Part shown: positions 1-11,958 of the stretch, piece after piece
Position numbering within the stretch: position 1 is the first letter of the stretch
How the letters are laid out: every line of letters begins with the position of its first letter
Assembly (NCBI GenBank): GCA_007570785.1
Contig: ML664161.1
Location: 47,521,895 to 47,585,894, forward strand
DNA length: 64,000 nt
Direction: 5' to 3'
DNA from: Antilocapra americana
Lineage: Eukaryota; Chordata; Mammalia; Artiodactyla; Antilocapridae
The notes under the pieces: model-generated
What the model was told of the DNA's origin: nothing
The model's input: only the letters and a program-made list of their open reading frames with translations
Database searches by the model: none
Translations under genes and position numbers: made by a program

Positions 1-955
1 TATTTTTAGCCTACAGATATTTGCTTTAGAAACTAAATAATAGAAAGAGAGAGAACACAAAGCAAATAACCTTATTTGGTATTACTTCTGAAAAGCTATC
101 AAAATCTTATTTTTCAAATTGGCATAGACTTTTTTTAAGCTTAAAAAATCTCTGTTGGTGTTTATTGAAACAGTACAGCTAAAATCAATGTTTCTTATAA
201 GGTAATGCAAAAAACACTTGGGGAATATGTGGAGGAATTTTTCTGAATTTGGGATGGAGTGTTGGTTATTATGAATTGAAGCAAATCTATAATTGTAATT
301 AGTTTCTGATTCCTGTTTCTATTTCTTCTACTGTAGGTCAACAGTTGATTCTTTATAGTACTCTGGAATCCAGGGACGTAGTGATAAATTCTTCTAGACA
401 ACAGCTGCTGTGGATTATAGGTGTACATAATAGCAATAATAATGGTAATGCCCACATGAACAATATCACCCACTGTGCTTCTTTGTTCTCTGAAACTAAT
501 AGTGGAAACACATTTTAAAAAATCAAATATGATGATTGCCTATTTACTAGCTATTCATGCAGATCGTTCCAAACTGTATTTTCTGATTGAATGGCTATTC
601 CATGAGGAAGGAAAGAAGAAAAAGAGGGAGGGAGGGTGTGAACCAGCCCTGTACGATTGCATCGATGCTTTAAACTGGTATTGCAAACAGGCACAATTGG
701 ATTATTATGAAGAAATCTGAAGAGGAACCCTAGTTAGCATTTTTTTTATATCTAGTATGGGAAAAACAAACATATTCAGGTATCCAGACAACTGGACCAT
801 GAATGCCATGGAAATTTTCATCAGTTTATAGAGCTTCAGAAATTAAAAAGAACTAAAGAAATGAAACGAAGTGTGGGGTACAGAGAAAGCACTGTAATCA
901 ATGGGAATTAAAAAACAGCTCTATGAGGACCAGCAAAAGTTAAAACTGTCATCAT
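1..955. other. Unique AT-rich sequence, no feature recognised
   Basis: I see no repeat consensus, splice-bounded exon or RNA gene here. The longest open frames (about 80-90 codons on either strand) start and end without any recognisable domain and have no codon bias I can support. Confidence 0.5.
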
Positions 956-957
956 AG

Positions 958-1665
958 GGAGTCCAGAAGTCATTCATCCTTTTAACAAATACGTATTAAA
1001 TACATCCTGCATGCCAGAGACCATCCTAATTTTAGGAATTCAACAGTGAACTATACAAAGTCATTGTCCCTAGAAATTTAATCTAATGGAGTAAGCCCAA
1101 TGCAACTGGTAAATAAATAGATATACAATATACATTTTAGGCATTTTAAGTGTTATGAAGAAAAACAGATACATAGGAACTGAAGAAGAATTGAAGCAGA
1201 TTTTAAGTGAAACAATTCAAAAGGCCTCTTTGATGAGGTGAGACTAGGGACAGATTTGAATGAAACGAGGGATGGATCTATGCAAAGATGCAGGGGAAGA
1301 GAATTCCAAGAAGAGGAAGGAGGATGTATACAGTCCCGGACAGGCAGGAAGGAGTCTGGTAGGAGAGGACATCAAAAATAGAGTATGGAGCATCTGTCAT
1401 TTATCATAAGAATGATGGGAGTCCACTGGAGAGTTTTGAAGAAAGGGAGACTGATTGTGATGAGATTGATCTGTTTTCTGAAAGAGGAATGCATTTTTAG
1501 AAAGACAAGAGTGGAGGAGAGAAACTAGTTATATAGTTACTGCAAAAATCAGGGCGACAAATAATGGCTTCAACTAGAAAGGTGGTAATGGAGCTATGGT
1601 GAGACATGACCAGATTCTGGATATATCTTGGGGATGGAGTTCACTTCTGAACGTGTTAAATTTGG
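958..1665 (+). repeat. Ancient mammalian interspersed repeat, family not assigned (copy 1)
   Basis: It opens with a degraded form of the widespread mammalian phrase for 'aacaaatatttattgagcac..gtgccaggcac' and runs on through text resembling 'aagagaattccaagaagagg', 'agtccactggagagttttga' and 'gacaagagtggagg'. These follow each other in the order I recall for one long old repeat. Later parts of the same consensus appear at 26290-26566 and 29198-29640. Divergence is high, as expected for an insertion predating the ruminants. I cannot name the family with confidence. Confidence 0.6.
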
Positions 1666-1689
1666 ATGAAATTAAAATGATGATGATGC

Positions 1690-1975
1690 CATATGAGCTA
1701 TCGCAATACAATCACCATATTTCACTTATTTTTCATCCTGAGCACACAGCTAAACTGTACTTCCAATTCTTCCTGCAGTCAGGTGGGGTCATGTGACTGG
1801 ATACTGGTCAATGGGATGAAGACACAGTTGATAAACAGCACTTCAAGCCTTAGCTCTAAAAACAGTTCTACATACTCTTCCATGTGCAGGCTTTCTTTCC
1901 TCATTTACCAGAGGCTGCAGAGGACTGTCTCAAAGACTGTAAGAAAAGGAGTGGACCCCATATAATTTTGGTATT
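1690..1975 (+). repeat. Ancient mammalian repeat, unassigned ('catgtgactgg..tggtcaatggga' type, copy 1)
   Basis: Contains 'caggtggggtcatgtgactgg' followed by a 'ctggtcaatgggatgaag'-like stretch, a signature recurring in an old placental repeat. Related copies are at 35880-36262 and 41104-41360. It is probably an old non-autonomous LTR or DNA element. Family and orientation are not certain. Confidence 0.45.
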
Positions 1976-1999
1976 AATATGCATAATAACAATGGTGAT

Positions 2000-2115
2000 A
2001 ACAAACATTTTCATGGCTACTGCAAGGCATTGTTTTATTCGATACTTCTGATGGCATTATGAGGAACATAGCATCATTATCCCCATTTTACAGATGAAGT
2101 TATCTCTGTGACAAT
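2000..2115 (-). repeat. MIR SINE fragment
   Basis: The plus strand carries 'tatccccattttacagatga' (2079-2098), the reverse complement of the conserved MIR core/3' portion, preceded by a degraded 'cattatgaggaacatag' stretch. Confidence 0.6.
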
Positions 2116-2221
2116 GTCTGGTAGTCTTTTTCTAGATGCAGAATGTAAGCAGTGGAGCACACTGCTCCACTGTGGCTTGGCGCACAAGTGACTTGGAGCT
2201 TGAACCACAGAAGCACACAGA

Positions 2222-2410
2222 TGTGAGCTCTGATCCTGGTTCCAGTTCTATGATCTTCTGCAAATTACTTAACTTCTCTAGTTTTCAGGGCTTTTTGCAC
2301 CTGTAAAATGAGGACAATAATATTTACATAAGTTATGAAGATGGAATAATTTTTAAGCATACTGTACATTACTTGCCAAAATTGCTTTATAAATAATAAC
2401 TGTTATTGTT
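2222..2410 (+). repeat. MIR SINE
   Basis: Reads in MIR order: 'tgagctctgatcctggttcc', 'caaattacttaacttctcta', 'acctgtaaaatgaggacaat', then an AT-rich tail. It is adjacent to the opposite-strand MIR fragment at 2000-2115. Confidence 0.7.
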
Positions 2411-2669
2411 ATTGTTGTTTCACAAGTTGGAGATGCCTTTAAGAACAAAGCAAAAACTGAATGATAACATTTAGGCCAAAATAAGAGGTCACCTGACTAT
2501 ATGCCCTTACAATAACCCTGTCCCACAGGAAAGTATCAGCTCGAAGCATATGACGTGGACTCGTGAGAATCAGGGAAGTAAAAACACATATGCTTCCAGG
2601 TGGCAACTTAACCCTTTCCTATTTCTGCCACTTAGGGGAAAAAAAGCTTGTCTTAATTTGATTTCCTCA

Positions 2670-3240
2670 AAGAGAGGACCCTGAGATGAGGATTCAGCTT
2701 ACTGGGGAGATAATCTCAGGAAGCAGATGGTGAGAAAGGAATGGGAAGAAACCTAATAAAATGTAAGTTGCTGAGCTGGTTCTACCATATGCATACAAAC
2801 TCAGTCCCAATGAAGAACCTCTGTGGAATGGTGTGGTCTGCTCCCAGGATTATCTATCCAGGAGAGAGAGTCTGGGGAGTTAATCTTTCACATTACTGAC
2901 TGAGATTTGCTGCTCAGAGTTTAATGCCTCCTTCCAGGCTCTCTACCTCAGTACTTTCAGAATGCCTTGTGTTTGGGGTGAGTGACCTACCAGACTTCAC
3001 AAAAAGTCCTGAGGCAGGTATGTGGAGAAGGCAGTCAAGAACTTGGAATGCAATGTGGTCAGCACACAAATGAGCTGTCTACCAGGGCCACAGCCAATGT
3101 TAGGGTTATGCCAAAAAACAGGTTTTGGATGGATGTGGAAAATCAGCTTCTCCTTAGGGTCATCTGTCTCTAAGTACAAAATTTTTCATACTCAACATCA
3201 TACCTATAATAGGTGAAAGATAATGAGACTCAGTGAGTTG
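2670..3240. repeat. Possible ancient repeat, unassigned
   Basis: Phrases such as 'ggggagataatctcaggaag' and 'gttaatctttcaca' resemble an old mammalian interspersed repeat I have seen before, but the match is diffuse and the family unknown. The overlapping 60-66 codon frames have no domain signature. Confidence 0.3.
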
Positions 3241-4405
3241 GATCCAAGAAGAAACAAGTAATTCACTTAGATCCAGACTTCTGAATGCTTTTGCAAAAGA
3301 AGGTGGTAGTTGTACCATATCAGAAAGATTCCTTAATCATATACATTTTGGAAATCTTAACTTAAAAGCGTTAAACAGCTACCACTGGTCTGGAATTTTT
3401 CTCACTCTTCACCATGGGAATAAGTTACAGTGAATATTCAAAGGGATATACAGCATTTAGCATTTTAAAAATTTACTTAAATGCTTGTTAACTTTTCATA
3501 ATACCTTATTGACATTTCCCAGAACACTGTTTTGAAGAATCTAATTGAGGAAGTGTTCAATAGGACTGTATGGTCTGATAGAATAATAAAGATAACCTTC
3601 CTTATGATGTAAGTGGAAAGAAGTTCTAAGAGACTCACTACCAAATTATTAGGCTCAGTAAAGTCAGTCTCTGGAAACAGGGGCTTGTGTCCTGCAACCA
3701 CCTCAGAAGAGGACACCCTTCTGCTTTCCTGTTTAGGTCTGGCCTGGGTGTGAGGGGCATGGAGCAGGCATGCACAGAGGCTACTGCTTTACTCTTAACC
3801 TCTCTATTCTTCTTCACTTAGGCTTTAACTCAACACCCCAGCGGATGGCTCTTAAATTTTGACCTTGCCAGAATCTCTTGAGGCTTATGGGAATTAGACT
3901 GCCCCGTATTCCAGGAATTCAATTCTCTTTACATCAGTTTTTAAATAAATATAATAAGGTTTGAAATGATACAAAATGGGAAAATGAGACAAATTTAAAA
4001 AGACCAGAAGGCTCTAACAGAGAGTCTAAAGATGACTTTAAAATGTAATTCAGCTTGGAAAACTGAAAATTAATACTATGAAGAGAAATTGAGAAAGATG
4101 ATAAGTTTCAAATATCAGAAGAACCTTAGATATCAGTACAAAATAAAGAGAAATGTGTGTGCAGCAAAGGAATACTACAAACAGTTTACAGCTTGATATG
4201 AAAATTCTTCACCAAGGTTACTTTGACCACTGTGCAAGGAATAGTACAATGAAGAACATTTGTGTGATTGGGTACTTTGTTTTAAGGATCAAGCTAAATA
4301 AAAAAAATTTTGAGATATAACTATATGGAATAGTCATGCAGCTTAAGCTCATGGGCCCATACATTTGTCAATAACATCAGTTCTGGTAGTCAAAAATCAC
4401 TTACA
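3241..4405. other. Unique sequence, no feature recognised
   Basis: AT-rich non-repetitive DNA with no consensus match that I can make. It ends where the BovB copy begins. Confidence 0.5.
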
Positions 4406-4407
4406 AT

Positions 4408-5431
4408 TTGACTGTGTGGATCACAATAAACTGTGGAAAATTCTACCAGACCACCTGACTTTCCTCTTGAGGAAGCAACAGTTACAACTGGACATGGAAG
4501 AGACTGGTTCCAAATAGGAAAAGGAGTAGGTCAAGGCTGTATATTGTCACCCTGCTTATTTAACTTATATGCAAAGCATATCATGAGATGCTGGGCTGGA
4601 AGAAGCATAAGCTGGAATCAAGATTGCCAGGAGAAATATCAATAACCTCAGATATGCAGATGATACCACCCTTATGGCAGAAAGTGAGGAAGAACTAAAG
4701 AGCCTCTTGAAGAAAGTGAAAGAGGATAGTGAAAAGTTGGCTTAAAGCTCAATTTCAGGAAACTAAGATCATGACATCTGGTCCTATCATCTCATGGGAA
4801 ATAGATGGGGAAAGAGTGGAAACAGTGGCTGACTTTATTTTTCTGGGCTCCAAAATCACTGCAGATGGTGATTGCAGCCATAAAATTAAAAGACACTTAC
4901 TCCTTGGAAGGAAAGTTATGACCAACCTAGACGGCATACTAAAAAGCAGAGACATTACTTTGTCAACAAAGGTCCATCTAGTCAAGGCTATGTTTTTTCC
5001 AGTAGTCATGTATGGATGTGAGAGTTGCCCTATAAAGAAAGCTGAGTGCAGAATTGATGCTTTTGAACTGTGGTGTTGGAGAAGACTCTTGAGAGTCCCT
5101 TGGAGTGCAAGGAGATTCAACCAGTCCATCCTAAAGGAGATCAGTCCTGGGTGCTCATTGGAAGGACTGATGTTGAAGCTGAAACTCCAATACTTTGGCC
5201 ACCTCATGCGAAGAGATGCCTCATTGGAAAAGACCCTGATGCTGGGGAAGATTAAGGGCAGGAGAAGGGGACAAAAGAGGATGAGATGGTTGGATGGCAT
5301 CACTAACTCAATGGACATGGGTTTGGGTGGATTCTAGGAGCTGGTGATGGACAGGGAGGCCTGGTGTGCTGCAGTTCATGGGGTCACAAAGAGTCGGACA
5401 CAACTGAGCAACTGAACTGAACTGAACTAAA
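4408..5431 (+). mobile_element. LINE RTE-BovB, 5'-truncated copy
   Basis: Starts inside the reverse-transcriptase domain ('gactgtgtggatcacaataa') and runs to the diagnostic 3' end 'gagtcggacacaactgagca' followed by the (ACTGA)n-type tail ending near 5431. BovB is an RTE-clade non-LTR retrotransposon that spread horizontally into ruminants. The element is about 3.2 kb when complete, so roughly the 3' third is present. The RT-core codons for a YADD box can be read at about 4650-4670, but frameshifts break the ORF. I could not find a clean TSD. Confidence 0.95.
4729..5337 (+). pseudogene. BovB ORF, C-terminal fragment (202 codons open)
   Basis: This open stretch encodes the region after the RT core and the C-terminal domain of the BovB polyprotein (endonuclease plus reverse transcriptase in the intact element). 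Recognisable landmarks, in order, are the VETVADFIFLGSKITADGDC block (about residues 29-48), VMYGCES, then [28 protein letters not shown] and [19 protein letters not shown]. The catalytic YADD segment lies just upstream in a different frame, so a frameshift separates the RT core from this tail. The fragment has no promoter or start of its own, and the first Met is just the first ATG in the frame. It is not expected to make a working protein. Confidence 0.9.
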
Positions 5432-6320
5432 CAAATGCAAGGTAGAGCCTAAAAACAAGGAGAAAATCAAATATAACAAAGCATGATATTCGAAACCTGT
5501 TCAAGGAAGAGGTCTAGATGAAACCTTGGAAGTCTGAAAATAATGGATACCATGATACCTAGAAACCTTTCAGTGAGGATCAAGTTGGTTGAATTTTTTT
5601 TTTAGCATGTTCTAACTAAATTAAAGCCCATTTATGAAAACCATTGAGGACAAACTTCATCACGATTATTTCCACCATCTGGAATGCTATTCCTTCCTAA
5701 TCTAGCAAACAGCCAGCATCTCTGGTGCTTTGGTTCTACCTTCTCAGCAGCCATGAACTTGGCTTCCACTGCTCTCAGAGGTCTCTCCTCTCTATCACAG
5801 AACTTAACTATTTTTCACTTTTCTCATTATTTAACTACTTAAATAAACACAGGAACTGTAGATTTTCACCTTTTGTACATCTCGGAATCAATACAGAGTT
5901 AAGGTTCCTAGTAGGTACTTAATAAATGATGAGTGACAGAGTAAAATAATAATGAATGAAAAATTTAGTGGTGATTAGACTTAAAGTTAGACTTTGGGAA
6001 ACATGTGAGAGATACTAGCTTTTGAAATAGCATCAATTAAGCTAATGTAAGTCCAAACTTTAGTTTTGATGTAGGCATCCAGAATAGCTTTGTTTTATTT
6101 CACTTGAAATACCAAAAAGTCTTTAAAACTGCAAATAGATTGTTCATCATTTCCATACCTTCTCAAAAATCACACTTTGGGCATTTTAGAGCTTAAATTA
6201 GAAATAATCTTTCAATATTTCAATATTTGCTAATTTTTTAAAGTCAGGTGTTTTTCTTCTAATGACCTTTGATATACTAATAAAAAATTAATCTCTGATA
6301 AAAGGTCTTACTGGAAAAGG
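5432..6320. other. Unique AT-rich sequence
   Basis: No repeat or gene recognised. A few short pyrimidine-rich runs only. Confidence 0.5.
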
Positions 6321-6324
6321 ATTA

Positions 6325-6520
6325 ACACATAGTGGTTAAGCATGTGGCCTCTAGAGAAATTGTCTGAGTGTAAACCAGGGTCTACCATCTAATGGCTGTT
6401 TGATTTCTGACTAATTATTTAGCTTCTTTATGTCCCCACATTTTTCACCTCTAAAGCAAAAATAAGAATGATACCTGATAAAGGTTTTATAAGAATGAAA
6501 TTAAGCAATACACATGCTGA
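6325..6520 (+). repeat. MIR SINE, degraded
   Basis: Starts 'cacatagtggttaagcatgt' in the tRNA-like head region, then a 'tgtctgagtgtaaaccaggg' block, 'aatggctgtttgatttctga', and a 'cctctaaagcaaaaataaga' stretch, in MIR order. Confidence 0.6.
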
Positions 6521-6819
6521 GAGAAATAATCAATAACCAATCTATAATAAGATCAGAAGAGAGTTGTTTTCAAGCCAAATTGAAGATTATAGCCCAGGAG
6601 ACAGCCTCCAGGATAGCTCTGAGGAACTATTCCAAAGAAGCATGATTTTCAGCACAGTCTATTTTTGGGAGGGGAGAGGGTAACAAAGAAAGTTACTTTT
6701 AATTTAATGCTCCTGAGCAAAAAGACCAACCAATCTGCAATTTAATACTTTTCTTTTTCATCCAAACCATTTTTTTTCAAATACAGAAGCCTAATCATTT
6801 TTTTTTGAGATGTTACCAG

Positions 6820-7485
6820 TTTTTTTTATTAATTAACATTTTAATTGGAGGCTAATTTACAATATTGTGGTGGTTTTTGCCATACATTGACATAAATCAG
6901 CCACAGGTGTACAAGCGTTCCCCTGTCCCAAACCCCCCTCCCCCTTCCATCCCCATCCCATCTCTTTAGGTTGTCCCAGTGCACCGGCTTTAAGTGCCCT
7001 GTTTCATGCATCAAACCTGGACAGGTGATCTATTTCACATATGGTAATATACATGTTTCAGTGCTGTTCTCTCAAATCATCCCACCCTCGCCTTCTCCCA
7101 TAGAGTCCAAATGTCTGTATTTTGCTGTTTTGCACATAGGGTTGCCATTACCATCTTTCTAAATTCCATATATATATATGTGTGTGTGTGTGTGTTAATA
7201 TACTGTATTGGTGTTTTTCTTTCTGACTTATTTCACTCTATATAATTAGACTTCAGTTTCATCCACCTCATTAGAACTGACTCAAATGTGTTCTTTTTAA
7301 TGGCTGAGTAATATTCCATTGTGTATATGTACCACAGCTTTCTTATCCATTCATCTGCCAATGGACATCTAGGTTGCTTCCATGTCCTGGCTATTGTAAA
7401 CAGTGCTGCAATGAACATTGGGGTACATGTGTCTCTTATAATTCTGGTTTCCTTGGTGTGTATGCCCAGCAATGGGATTGCTGGG
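6820..7485 (-). mobile_element. L1 LINE 3' end, 5'-truncated, antisense
   Basis: Read on the minus strand this is the last part of L1 ORF2 plus the 3'UTR and an A-rich tail; on the plus strand the tail appears as the T-run near 6820. Plus-strand landmarks are 'ggaggctaatttacaatatt', 'cacatatggtaatatacatg', a short TG microsatellite (7181-7194), 'gtaatattccattgtgtata' and 'cccagcaatgggattgctgg'. The same segments occur in sense orientation in the larger L1 at 21.7-22.4 kb. A minus-strand open frame at 7233-7493 is the ORF2 C-terminus ([32 protein letters not shown]). Confidence 0.93.
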
Positions 7486-8250
7486 CCAATCATTGTTTTT
7501 AATAATCATTACCTTAAGATTACTTTAAGAAAAGAGAAGTGGGTTGCCAAGTTGGAAATTCCAAATGTACAAAAGAGGTAAACCACAAATGAACACTTAA
7601 AGGATAAAATGGTTACTGGCTACAATTTTCTTACTTAGAACAGCAGTCAATAGACAGTTCCTGGAACATCTTACTTTGAAGAGCTGTGGTAGACATAGAG
7701 AACACAGCCTCTGTTCCTACACCCATATGGCAGATATGTCTTTCAAGAAGGTAAAGTCTTGAGGTCTAATCATTAATCTCATGTCCACACTTTCCTGTAT
7801 CTTGTCAGAGCAAAGAATATCAAACATGACAGGGTACATCCCTTCAAAGTTCCTCTGCCCTTCAAAAAAGACAGATAAGCATGCACACAGCAAATCAGTA
7901 TGGTGTGGGTGCTGGGGAAGGGAGCCTTACATAGAAGTACTAGCACTGACGTTCCACCAAAGAAAACATTTATCACTAACCTATAAGCATCTTATCATTC
8001 ATCTTGGTGTCATTAGAAGCATAATATAAAAGGAAAAAGATATTCATCTGGTATTTGAAACTTAGATACAAAAAAAAAATCACCTCCATCACAAAACTAA
8101 CAGGTTGTCAGTTTTTCTATTGTGATTTTTACTTCCTTTCATTTCTAAAATGAGAATGTCTATTTATTTTCAATCAAGTTTACAGAGTTCTCATAAGAAT
8201 CAAATGAGATAACATAAAAAAATAAGGCTTGAAAATGTAAGGTGTCAGTA
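7486..8250. other. Unique sequence
   Basis: No supportable gene or repeat. Short homopolymer A run near 8070. Confidence 0.5.
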
Positions 8251-8254
8251 GAGT

Positions 8255-8470
8255 GGAATAGGTGGAACAACAATCTTCAAGTCAGAGTGACCAGGGTTTG
8301 TGATGACATTCTGACCCTGTAGAGGGGAATGGGAAATGAGCAAGTTTCCAAATCATGTAAGCCTCCTTTATAAAAAGGAAAATTAAATAGCTTCCTCTTA
8401 AGAGTTTCATGATGCTTAAATGTTAAATACTGGAAGCACCAGGCAAAGTTCCTGGAACTTAGAATGCATC
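8255..8470 (+). repeat. Possible MIR SINE, strongly degraded
   Basis: Weak MIR-like order: 'atgagcaagtttccaaatca', 'agcctcctttataaaaagga', 'gagtttcatgatgcttaaat', 'ggcaaagttcctggaactta'. An alternative is chance similarity. Confidence 0.4.
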
Positions 8471-9823
8471 TACGAGGAGCTGATTGTCTCTTCCTCCAAA
8501 ACAAATTAAACAGTCATGCAAACATTAATATATTTTTCATTATGTAAATATGCCAAAGGTACAAATGTGCAGTCTTTAGTTATATAATGTATTTTATTTT
8601 GCTATATTATGTAAAATAATCACCCTTTGAGTCATTCTTTTTCCTCTTAAATCTTTGACTTATCTGGTCACGTTTTCTGGGGAAACAGAAAATCTAATTA
8701 ACATTTTTAGTTTTTGTTTTTCCTGTAAAAACATCTAAATAATTCTATTACTCCTTTTCAGCTTCCACATTTCCTTCTATTTCAGTGGTTTTCTTTGACC
8801 CATAGAATAAAGCTTTTATACACAATGTTTTAGAAACTGTACCCATAATACCTCAAGGATCTCTTCTCTCTTGTCATATCATTTATTAAAAGCCCTATCT
8901 TTCAGTTGCAAAGCACATTGGATTTCTTTTTTTTCATTCCCTTCATGAGATCTAATTTTTTTCCTGCTCTATAGATTTTTGATGCTGTACCAGGTAAAGG
9001 GAGTGCAAATTTTAGTATTTTCTTGAATAAGACTTCTCAAACTTAAAATAGGAAATGATTTTTAAGAAATTCATTACTTTTTATTCCTATAAAGATATTC
9101 AAAGTAGTGGTCATGATTTATCCTTCTATGCAACAGGCAAATCTTTTCTTTTTTTAATGTTTCAAATATAGCAGCATATATACATGCTATGTTCTATTGA
9201 AAAGAAACAGGGTATCAATTTGGTTTATTCTGTCAATTTTGAAAGTGTATCACAATATATGGGATATGTATTCAAAAATACAATATGCTTTTCAAAAACA
9301 CCTTCTTTGTTTCATAGCTAACCTTGTTGATATCATGCATATCACACCAGGAATATTCTTTTGTCTCTCTATAGGAACCGTTGTGTAACCTTCAGTAGCT
9401 ATACATATTAAGGAGGTAAAATACCTTGAACATAATGTACTTAGTAGAAGGCTGTATGCCTTTCTATTCTGCAATCTCTCACTCTCTTTGAAAAGTTTCA
9501 TTTAAATTTCTGTATTAATGATGTTTATGTGTAGGCGTCTTTTTTCAATTTCAGGGCAGCTGAATGAACTTCCTTAAAGGTACTAAAACTCAAGTTCACC
9601 TGAATTAAGGACATTGGAAAACACAGTATGAATAGAATTTATGAAAAGATTTTTACACAGGCTTGAAAACTACACTTTTCATGCAAGATGTTGTGTCATG
9701 AATCTATGACCCTACTGATACTAGGAGAGATTAAGTCCTCTATATTCCCACACTGAAATGAGCTGAGCAAATTTTGTAATGTTACACATTCATACTATAC
9801 TTAAATATCTTCCATACATGCAT
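8471..9823. other. Unique AT-rich sequence
   Basis: No repeat family or coding signal recognised. Confidence 0.5.
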
Positions 9824-10038
9824 GTATGTGCAGTCACTTCAGTCATGTCTGACTCTGCAATCCCATGGATGGTAGCCTGCCAGGCTCCTCTGTCTACGGG
9901 ATTTCCCACCCAAGAATACTGGAGTGGGTTGCCATTTCCTCCTCCAGGAGATCTTCTCGACCCAGGGATCGAACTCTCATCTCTTGCAGCTCCTGCATTG
10001 ACAGACAGATACTTTACCACTGAGCCACCTGGGAAGCC
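9824..10038 (-). mobile_element. SINE Bov-tA (tRNA-derived ruminant SINE)
   Basis: On the plus strand it reads 'gtcatgtctgactctgcaat' through 'aagaatactggagtgggttg' and 'cccagggatcgaactctcat' to 'cactgagccacctgggaagc', the full reverse complement of Bov-tA. The tRNA-derived head with its pol III A and B boxes is at the 10038 end. Essentially complete; no clear TSD. Confidence 0.95.
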
Positions 10039-11578
10039 TCCTATATATTTGATTCAAATTGCACATAGAGGCCATTTCTAATTACTATTACTTAATAGAA
10101 AATACTTTTATAATTGTGCATTAACTTCCCAATCATGATTACAGTCACTGGTACTGAGCAAGAACATTAAAAATCCAAGACTAGGCCTTGGAGTCCTGAT
10201 TAGAATTGTACAGATAAACTTACAGATTGGAGAGCAAACACAAGCCAAATCTGTGTGCCATATTTTAATGGAAGTTTGCAGTAATTCATGCAAGAATGAC
10301 ACGTATTTCTCAAAGTTCATCTGGAATTAATGGTCTACTGCATTTTGTATTTGAAGTTATCCTAAATCATATGTTTTGGTATGCAAGTGCAAATATAAAG
10401 TGTGGACATTTCAAAGACAGGGAATCAGTTTACATAAGACAAGTAAAACAACTCCAAATTTATTAACATTTGTTATACCTTTAAATAAAAGTTAGCTTTG
10501 GAAGCTTCACTGGGCACCACAGAGAGGCTCTAGGTCCACACAGAGATTATTAGTATAAGCAAAAGGCCAGTTAGCCACAGTCACCTTGAGTTTCTGTATT
10601 GTACACGTGGTAACTACTGCTATAGCATGTGATATATTCCAGGAGATGGAACCAAGAATAATAGCGATTACTGAATTTTTAAAATTTTGATTCAAAACTC
10701 CTGATCAGTTAACAAAAAGATTAACAATATGTGAATTGTTTGGCTCCTTAGGGTCATTTCAGTTGTTAGTATTGAATTTTGAGGATGTGCACAAAGCAAA
10801 TATCATCCTCTCCAGGCACAATCTAACTGCAGTTGACATCAGCCAAGGGAAGAGCATGGAATTTCTCTTATTTTTACTTTTAATGACACTTTTCATCCTG
10901 TTTTCCTTAGAATAAATATCATAAAATAACTTGACTCTTATACCAAATTTGGAATGATCTATAACCTGGTATAGGTAGATCACAGTCCAACAATAATAGC
11001 AAAAATGTTGTAGTCATGGTTTTAGTTCTGCAGTGTATTCACTCAGTCAGAATAGCGGTAATAAGGCCTGTCAAAGATCTAAGTCTCTATTGACTAAATT
11101 TTGCATCCTTGCATGCTAGCATGCGTCTTTCAAGATAAAGTGTCAATGACAAAGTGAACCTACCTAGCAAGGGCTGACAGATCTCTCCCAAAATATTTCC
11201 CATAAAAACACAAATATACACACATACACACATCATAAAAGGTCAGCAATTTTATGTATTTTTCTCTAACTCAAGTCTATGAAAAATAATTGACCTTAAG
11301 CAAAATGAAAATCTACCCCTTTGGGAATCAGGAGCTATAGAACATCATAACAACATGTTAGATCTTTGAATATAAAGTGAATTCATATCAGCTCAGTAGT
11401 TTAACATTCTTACCTTAGGTTGTAACTTCTATTCATTATTAAGAACATAAGCTCTTAGGATGTGTCAGCTGGTTTTTCTAACAGTGAAATAATTTTTTAT
11501 TTGGTAAATAGACCTCTGCTTCTGTAGTAGAGCATGGCTAGAAAAAAAAAAGGAAAATAATACAATAGTAATAAAATA
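10039..11578. other. Unique AT-rich sequence
   Basis: A CA-rich patch (11210-11235) and an A-run near 11540 are the only low-complexity features. No gene seen. Confidence 0.5.
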
Positions 11579-11595
11579 ATATTTGAGCTAATTTA
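11579..11595. repeat. Target-site duplication, left copy
   Basis: 17-bp repeat atatttgagctaattta, identical to 11942-11958. It flanks the antisense L1 3' end. Confidence 0.85.
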
Positions 11596-11941
11596 TTTAT
11601 TTTTAATAATATAAACAGTAGTTTTATTTATTTTTTTAAATTTATTTATTTATTTTTTTTGCCATACAATGTCATGATATCACCATGGGTTTACAATGTT
11701 CCCCCTCCAGAACCCCCCTCCCTCCTCCCTCCCCCCCAGGAAATCTCACTGCACCAGCCCCGAGCATCAATCCTGGGCTGGCGATTGATTAGACATATGA
11801 TAATTAACTTGTTTCAATGCCCTTCTCCCACATCATCCCACCCTTACCCTCATCCACAAAGTCCACGAGTCTATTCTATACATCTGCGTTCCTTTGCTGT
11901 CTCGCATGTTAGGTTCTCGTTACCGTCTTTCTAAATTCCAT
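11596..11941 (-). mobile_element. L1 LINE 3'UTR, short 5'-truncated insertion
   Basis: The T-rich segment just inside the left TSD is the A tail on the minus strand. Plus-strand text 'gccatacaatgtcatgatat', 'caccagccccgagcatcaat', 'cccacatcatcccaccctta' and 'accgtctttctaaattcc' is the reverse complement of the L1 3'UTR seen in sense at 22.08-22.40 kb. Only about 345 bp of 3' sequence was copied. The exact 17-bp TSD shows ordinary target-primed integration. Confidence 0.93.
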
Positions 11942-11958
11942 ATATTTGAGCTAATTTA
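11942..11958. repeat. Target-site duplication, right copy
   Basis: Exact match to 11579-11595. Confidence 0.85.

Noticed and set aside
475..720. Small ORF of 81 codons
   Set aside because: No domain, no splice or promoter context, and the length is expected by chance in this composition.
4729..5337. A 202-codon ORF (with a 187-codon antisense partner) as a host gene
   Set aside because: The sense frame is the BovB C-terminal domain and lies wholly within a BovB copy; the antisense frame is its shadow.
6790..7494. Possible TSD 'aatcatt' around the antisense L1 3' end
   Set aside because: The left copy is separated from the T-run by extra sequence, and the match is short with mismatches.
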